Below, one piece after another: positions 13,212 to 16,126 of a stretch of 16,126 bases of DNA. Source of the stretch: RZYY01 sp036794825 (GTDB lineage: Bacteria > Bacteroidota > Bacteroidia > Bacteroidales > 4484-276); assembly GCA_036794825.1 (NCBI GenBank), contig DAIRGA010000052.1:1-16126 (forward strand), given 5' to 3'. Each line of letters opens with the position of its first letter. Position 1 is the stretch's first letter. Position numbers and translations under genes: made by a program. A model generated the notes under the pieces. The model made no database searches. It saw only the letters and a list, made by a program, of their open reading frames with translations, and was not told the DNA's origin.

Positions 13212-14093
13212 TCACTGAAACATCACCTCGCCGGGCATTCCGATTTTCAGGCTGCCGTCATTTTTCACCTGCACTTTCATAGCATACACAAGATTTACCC
13301 GCTCCTCCTTTGTTTGAATGATTTTTGGGGTAAACTCTGCCGATTGCGAAATCCAGGTGATGGTTCCCGGTAGTTCGAGATTATTGGTTTTGTCATTGTC
13401 AACCAACACCTTAACCTGCTGTCCTATCCGTATGACGGGCAGTTGATTGCCGCTCACATATACTCTGAGGATGATTTCGTCGAGGTTGGCAATTTTGTAC
13501 AGCGGTTTCCCGAAAGCAGTGATCTCGCCCTCAGCGGCAAATCTCTCAAGCACAGTTCCTCTCACCGGGTTGATGATGCTGCATCGCCGGATGGACTCGA
13601 CGACCTGGCTGATTTGACTGTCAATCAGCTCCATTTCGGCAATTACAGCTGTTTGCTGGGATGCAATGCTTTGGGTTTGAAGTTCCACAAGGTCAATCTG
13701 CCCGTTGATGTCGTCCATTTGCTTTGGCGTGGCAGCGCCGTCCCGGAAGAGTTTTTCCAGCCGCGCCTGATCGGTTTGCAGGTTTTTCTGTTGCTGACGA
13801 CTTACTTCAATTTGTGCCCGGACATTATCCAGCCTTGCCTTCACAGCTTTTTTCTGAGCTTGCAACTGCTTTATTTTCAGCACAAAATCGGTAGTATCAA
13901 TCACCGCCGCAAGGTGTCCGGAATCAATCTGCCGCCCCTCAAGCGCTCCAAGAAAAAGGATTTTTCCATTCGTCTCCGAGGAGACCATCACTTCATCCGC
14001 CTCGAAATTCCCGTAAGCGTCTGAAAGGTCGCTATTTTTGCCACATCCGCTTAGTAATGAGGCTATTAAAATTATCCAAAGGCTTGTTTTCAT
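13212..14093 (-). CDS. HlyD-family membrane-fusion lipoprotein (YbhG-like)
   Basis: The 293-residue periplasmic adaptor has a lipoprotein signal: hydrophobic residues 5-14, then lipobox LSGC with lipidated Cys17. A short beta-barrel/lipoyl half (about 30-65) is followed by a coiled-coil hairpin rich in Q, K and D (about 72-165) and the second lipoyl half with INPVRGTVLERFAAEGE, then a beta-barrel to the end. It links the inner-membrane ABC pump to the TolC-like channel encoded immediately upstream (18 bp gap). Relatives are the YbhG and YhiI adaptors of tripartite ABC pumps. The C-terminus KIGMPGEVMF is typical of the family, so the protein is complete. Confidence 0.93.
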   Translation of the reverse strand: MKTSLWIILIASLLSGCGKNSDLSDAYGNFEADEVMVSSETNGKILFLGALEGRQIDSGHLAAVIDTTDFVLKIKQLQAQKKAVKARLDNVRAQIEVSRQQQKNLQTDQARLEKLFRDGAATPKQMDDINGQIDLVELQTQSIASQQTAVIAEMELIDSQISQVVESIRRCSIINPVRGTVLERFAAEGEITAFGKPLYKIANLDEIILRVYVSGNQLPVIRIGQQVKVLVDNDKTNNLELPGTITWISQSAEFTPKIIQTKEERVNLVYAMKVQVKNDGSLKIGMPGEVMFQ

Positions 14094-14111
14094 CTGATAT
14101 ATTTGTTTTGA

Positions 14112-15383
14112 TCAAAATTCATTTCCCAATGTGGCGATGTAATCGAGCCGCTCTTTCAGCAGCATGAGCTTGTGCCTTTCGAGATCAAGACGCGCATTCG
14201 ATTCTGCAGTCAGTTCGGTGAGGAACTGTGTGGCCGTGATGGTGCCGTTATTTAGCTGGGAAGCGGATGAGCTGGTGATTTTTTCGCGTAAAGCGATGAT
14301 TTCCAGGTCACGATCTATCCATTCTTCCGTTTTCCGAATTTCAGCCATAATGTTTTCCAGTTCGATTTTCAGATTTTGGTCAAACGCCTCTTTCCGGGTT
14401 TCTATCGCCTCACTTTGCAGACTTAAAATATTTTTCTCCTTTTTGCTCACATTCCAGTCCCACGGTTTCCAGTGTAGTCGTATACCGATCATATAAAAAT
14501 CGTCGAAATTCACATTGAGCATATCATAGCCCGGCCTTCCGTAACCTGCCTGTCCGAAAGCCGATAACCGCGGCAAAATGGAAGAGCCCAGCAAATCTTT
14601 CGATGCTTCAATTTTGCTTTGCTGCAGGTTGAAAAGTCCAAGTTCCGGGCGGTTATTCATGAATGATGCCGGAATCTCCTGCACATCAGGTAGTTGGAAG
14701 GTGGTTTCATCGGTGAGTTCCAGCAGCGTGAGTTCATTCATCACGGCAATGGTGCTGGCAATAGATATCCCGATCTCCCTGCTGGCCTGTTCCGATCGTA
14801 TCAGCTCAGCCTTCAAAATATCAGCATTTACAGGCAGCAACACGCCGTTTCGCACTGCGCTTTCTACCTCCAAAAGTTTGGCCTTCAGATGATTATAATG
14901 CAGGTCGAGAACTTTCTGATTTTCTTTGAGCAAAAGCAGGGCAAAATATACCTGCCTGACACGGTTTCTGAGCTGGAAAAATTCTACCTCAAGCGACTGT
15001 TTCTCAATCTGATAACCGGCACTTTCAACCTGTTTTTGCCGCCGGGTGGCGCTGGCGTCGTAGATCATCTGGCTAACGTCGAGCGCAACCTTATACCAAT
15101 CCTTTTCCACCGTTGGTATATTCACTCCGGGGATGTTTTGAAAGGGAGTTTTAGTTACATCCGACTGATAATGTGCCTGGCCTGAGACGGTAATTTGCGG
15201 GAGGTAATTCTTTCCCAGGCTCTCCATCTTCAACTGCAACGACTGTTGAATAATCTCCTTTTGCCGGGTTACAGGATAATTTATGGCCGCTGAATCCTGG
15301 CAAATCTCGAGCGTAACTATCTGCTGGGCAATGATTTGAAAAGAGGAAATCATCGTAAAAAAGGTCAGGATAATGTTTTTCAT
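14112..15383 (-). CDS. TolC-like outer-membrane efflux protein
   Basis: The 423-residue protein has a signal peptide (about 1-19, MKNIILTFFTMISSFQIIAQ) and the duplicated coiled-coil and beta-strand architecture of outer-membrane efflux proteins. The first repeat carries AINYPVTRQKEIIQQSLQL and a QITVSGQAHYQSD strand; the second has NNRPELGLFNLQQSKIEASK and LPRLSAFGQAGYGRPG, the conserved N-R-P-E-L segment. It would form a trimeric channel across the outer membrane and periplasm for the pump encoded downstream. Its ATG overlaps the TGA of the regulator gene (ATGA), so the two are translationally coupled. Confidence 0.94.
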   Translation of the reverse strand: MKNIILTFFTMISSFQIIAQQIVTLEICQDSAAINYPVTRQKEIIQQSLQLKMESLGKNYLPQITVSGQAHYQSDVTKTPFQNIPGVNIPTVEKDWYKVALDVSQMIYDASATRRQKQVESAGYQIEKQSLEVEFFQLRNRVRQVYFALLLLKENQKVLDLHYNHLKAKLLEVESAVRNGVLLPVNADILKAELIRSEQASREIGISIASTIAVMNELTLLELTDETTFQLPDVQEIPASFMNNRPELGLFNLQQSKIEASKDLLGSSILPRLSAFGQAGYGRPGYDMLNVNFDDFYMIGIRLHWKPWDWNVSKKEKNILSLQSEAIETRKEAFDQNLKIELENIMAEIRKTEEWIDRDLEIIALREKITSSSASQLNNGTITATQFLTELTAESNARLDLERHKLMLLKERLDYIATLGNEF

Positions 15384-15991
15384 TTTTTACGGATTGAGTT
15401 GATGATAAATTGCGGAACCTCGGTTTTGCGCTGCTGGATAAATTGGCTGAAGGTCTCCTGACTGCGGTCAAACAGAATGTTAATCAGTATCGGTGAAGCC
15501 ATAAAAGGGAATATGCACATTGCCAGAATGTTGACAACGAGGTGATAAGGCTCAACCGGGTGGATGTTGCCCAATTCCACTTCCAGTTTGATCTGGCTGA
15601 TAAAAATCTGTGGGTCGAGTCCTGCACGCGATACCAGGTTGATAATTTTCTGCGGATCACGGGAAAGTTCATTCAGAATAAAGCCTGGCAGAAAGGGATT
15701 CTCAGCGAAAGTGTCAATGTATTTACCGGTAAAAATCTCAATCTTCTCAAAAAGAGGCAAATCGGAGCGGAACATCTCCATGATTCCGGGTACGATTTTC
15801 AGGATGGCATCTTCAAAAATCGCTTCAAAAAGCTTCACCTTGCTTCGGAAATAATAGTGCAGCAAGGCTTTGTTGATACCCGCTTCGTCAGCAATTTCCT
15901 GCATCCGGGCGCCTTCCATCCCTTTTCGGATAAAGATTTTGCGCGCAGCCTCCAGGATTATTTTTTCGGTGGAGATTTCGGTGTTTTCCAT
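15380..15991 (-). CDS. TetR/AcrR-family transcriptional regulator of the efflux operon
   Basis: The 203-residue protein has an N-terminal TetR helix-turn-helix (about 8-54): IILEAARKIFIRKG, then MQEIADEAGINKALLHYYFRSK with the usual L-x-Y-Y-F recognition-helix end. The C-terminal ligand-binding part (about 60-200) is helical and hydrophobic, as in drug-responsive members. It is the first gene of the operon, overlaps the tolC-like gene by 4 bp, and probably represses its own promoter until an efflux substrate binds. In enteric bacteria the related ybhGFSR operon is likewise headed by a TetR gene. The ligand is unknown. ATG at 15991. Confidence 0.94.
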   Translation of the reverse strand: MENTEISTEKIILEAARKIFIRKGMEGARMQEIADEAGINKALLHYYFRSKVKLFEAIFEDAILKIVPGIMEMFRSDLPLFEKIEIFTGKYIDTFAENPFLPGFILNELSRDPQKIINLVSRAGLDPQIFISQIKLEVELGNIHPVEPYHLVVNILAMCIFPFMASPILINILFDRSQETFSQFIQQRKTEVPQFIINSIRKK

Positions 15992-16014
15992 ACTTTGATT
16001 GTTTTAAAGACAAT

Positions 16015-16050
16015 TAAACGTATGGTTCAACCAAATAGTTTAACCAAATG
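16015..16050 (-). promoter_or_regulatory. candidate promoter and TetR operator of the efflux operon
   Basis: On the minus strand TACGTTTA (16022-16015) matches TAnnTTTG at seven of eight positions, with TTTG (16048-16045) 22 bp upstream as a -33 candidate. Between them two near-direct copies, TTTGGTTAAAC and TTTGGTTGAAC, and the perfect palindrome TGGTT-C-AACCA (16023-16033) provide a plausible repressor site overlapping the promoter. Binding is inferred from position and symmetry. Confidence 0.45.
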
Positions 16051-16087
16051 GATAAATTTTATAAATATTTACACTGCTGACCGACTA

Positions 16088-16124
16088 AAATTTGTAAATC
16101 CACTACGTGGAAATTTTACAAATT
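16088..16124. other. inverted repeat at the window edge
   Basis: AATTTGTAAATCCA and TGGAAATTTTACAAATT are near-complementary, with CCAC-TAC-GTGG (16100-16110) at the tip. It may be a terminator hairpin for a gene beyond the window or another regulatory site. The right side is cut by the window end, so the role is open. Confidence 0.4.
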
Positions 16125-16126
16125 GT

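Noticed and set aside
13443..14024. 193-codon open frame on the plus strand opposite the fusion-protein gene
   Set aside because: Fully antisense to a well-supported HlyD-family gene; no domain is seen in it.

Overview
The window looks like a chromosomal segment from a member of the Bacteroidota, probably Bacteroidales-like. The clues are a DUF6266 protein, A/T-rich ribosome-binding regions, TAnnTTTG-type promoter matches, a Bacteroidota-style REP-associated transposase and a stand-alone pyrG. No rRNA, tRNA or CRISPR array was seen. Base composition is mosaic: the first 2.6 kb is A/T-rich, while pyrG and the efflux operon look like ordinary host DNA.

Region 1 (1-3840) is the most interesting part. 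Read on the minus strand it is an integron-like gene-cassette array. A tyrosine recombinase (3840-2686) is followed by a ~100 bp non-coding, repeat-bearing region (attI candidate), an ABC-F ATPase cassette and a small 21-residue-repeat protein cassette. Each cassette gene is followed within 10-15 bp by a ~135 bp imperfect hairpin that behaves like an attC site. The 9-bp start of each cassette is perfectly complementary to the 9-bp 5' arm of the hairpin that ends the same cassette: GTTAGCGGC with GCCGCTAAC, and GTTGTAGGC with GCCTACAAC. That is the signature left by G|TT recombination of circular cassettes. The recombinase lacks the insertion typical of integron integrases (IntI) and lies in the same orientation as the cassettes. 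The ABC-F gene carries its own promoter candidate and a leader hairpin that would hide its start codon.

Region 2 (4127-6219) is pyrG (CTP synthase), bracketed by two related short elements in inverted orientation (MITE-like, terminal motif TTGCCAGAAAACT). Region 3 (6223-9126) holds a DUF6266 gene, then a REP-associated HUH/Y1 transposase flanked on both sides by arrays of its palindromic REP repeats, then a small DUF4160/DUF2442 pair and one solitary REP copy.

Region 4 (9144-16126) is one minus-strand operon: TetR regulator, TolC-like outer-membrane factor, lipoprotein membrane-fusion protein, two ABC ATPases that match the two halves of fused YbhF, and two ABC-2 permeases. Together they should form a tripartite ABC efflux pump under TetR control. 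A promoter and operator candidate lies just upstream of the tetR gene.
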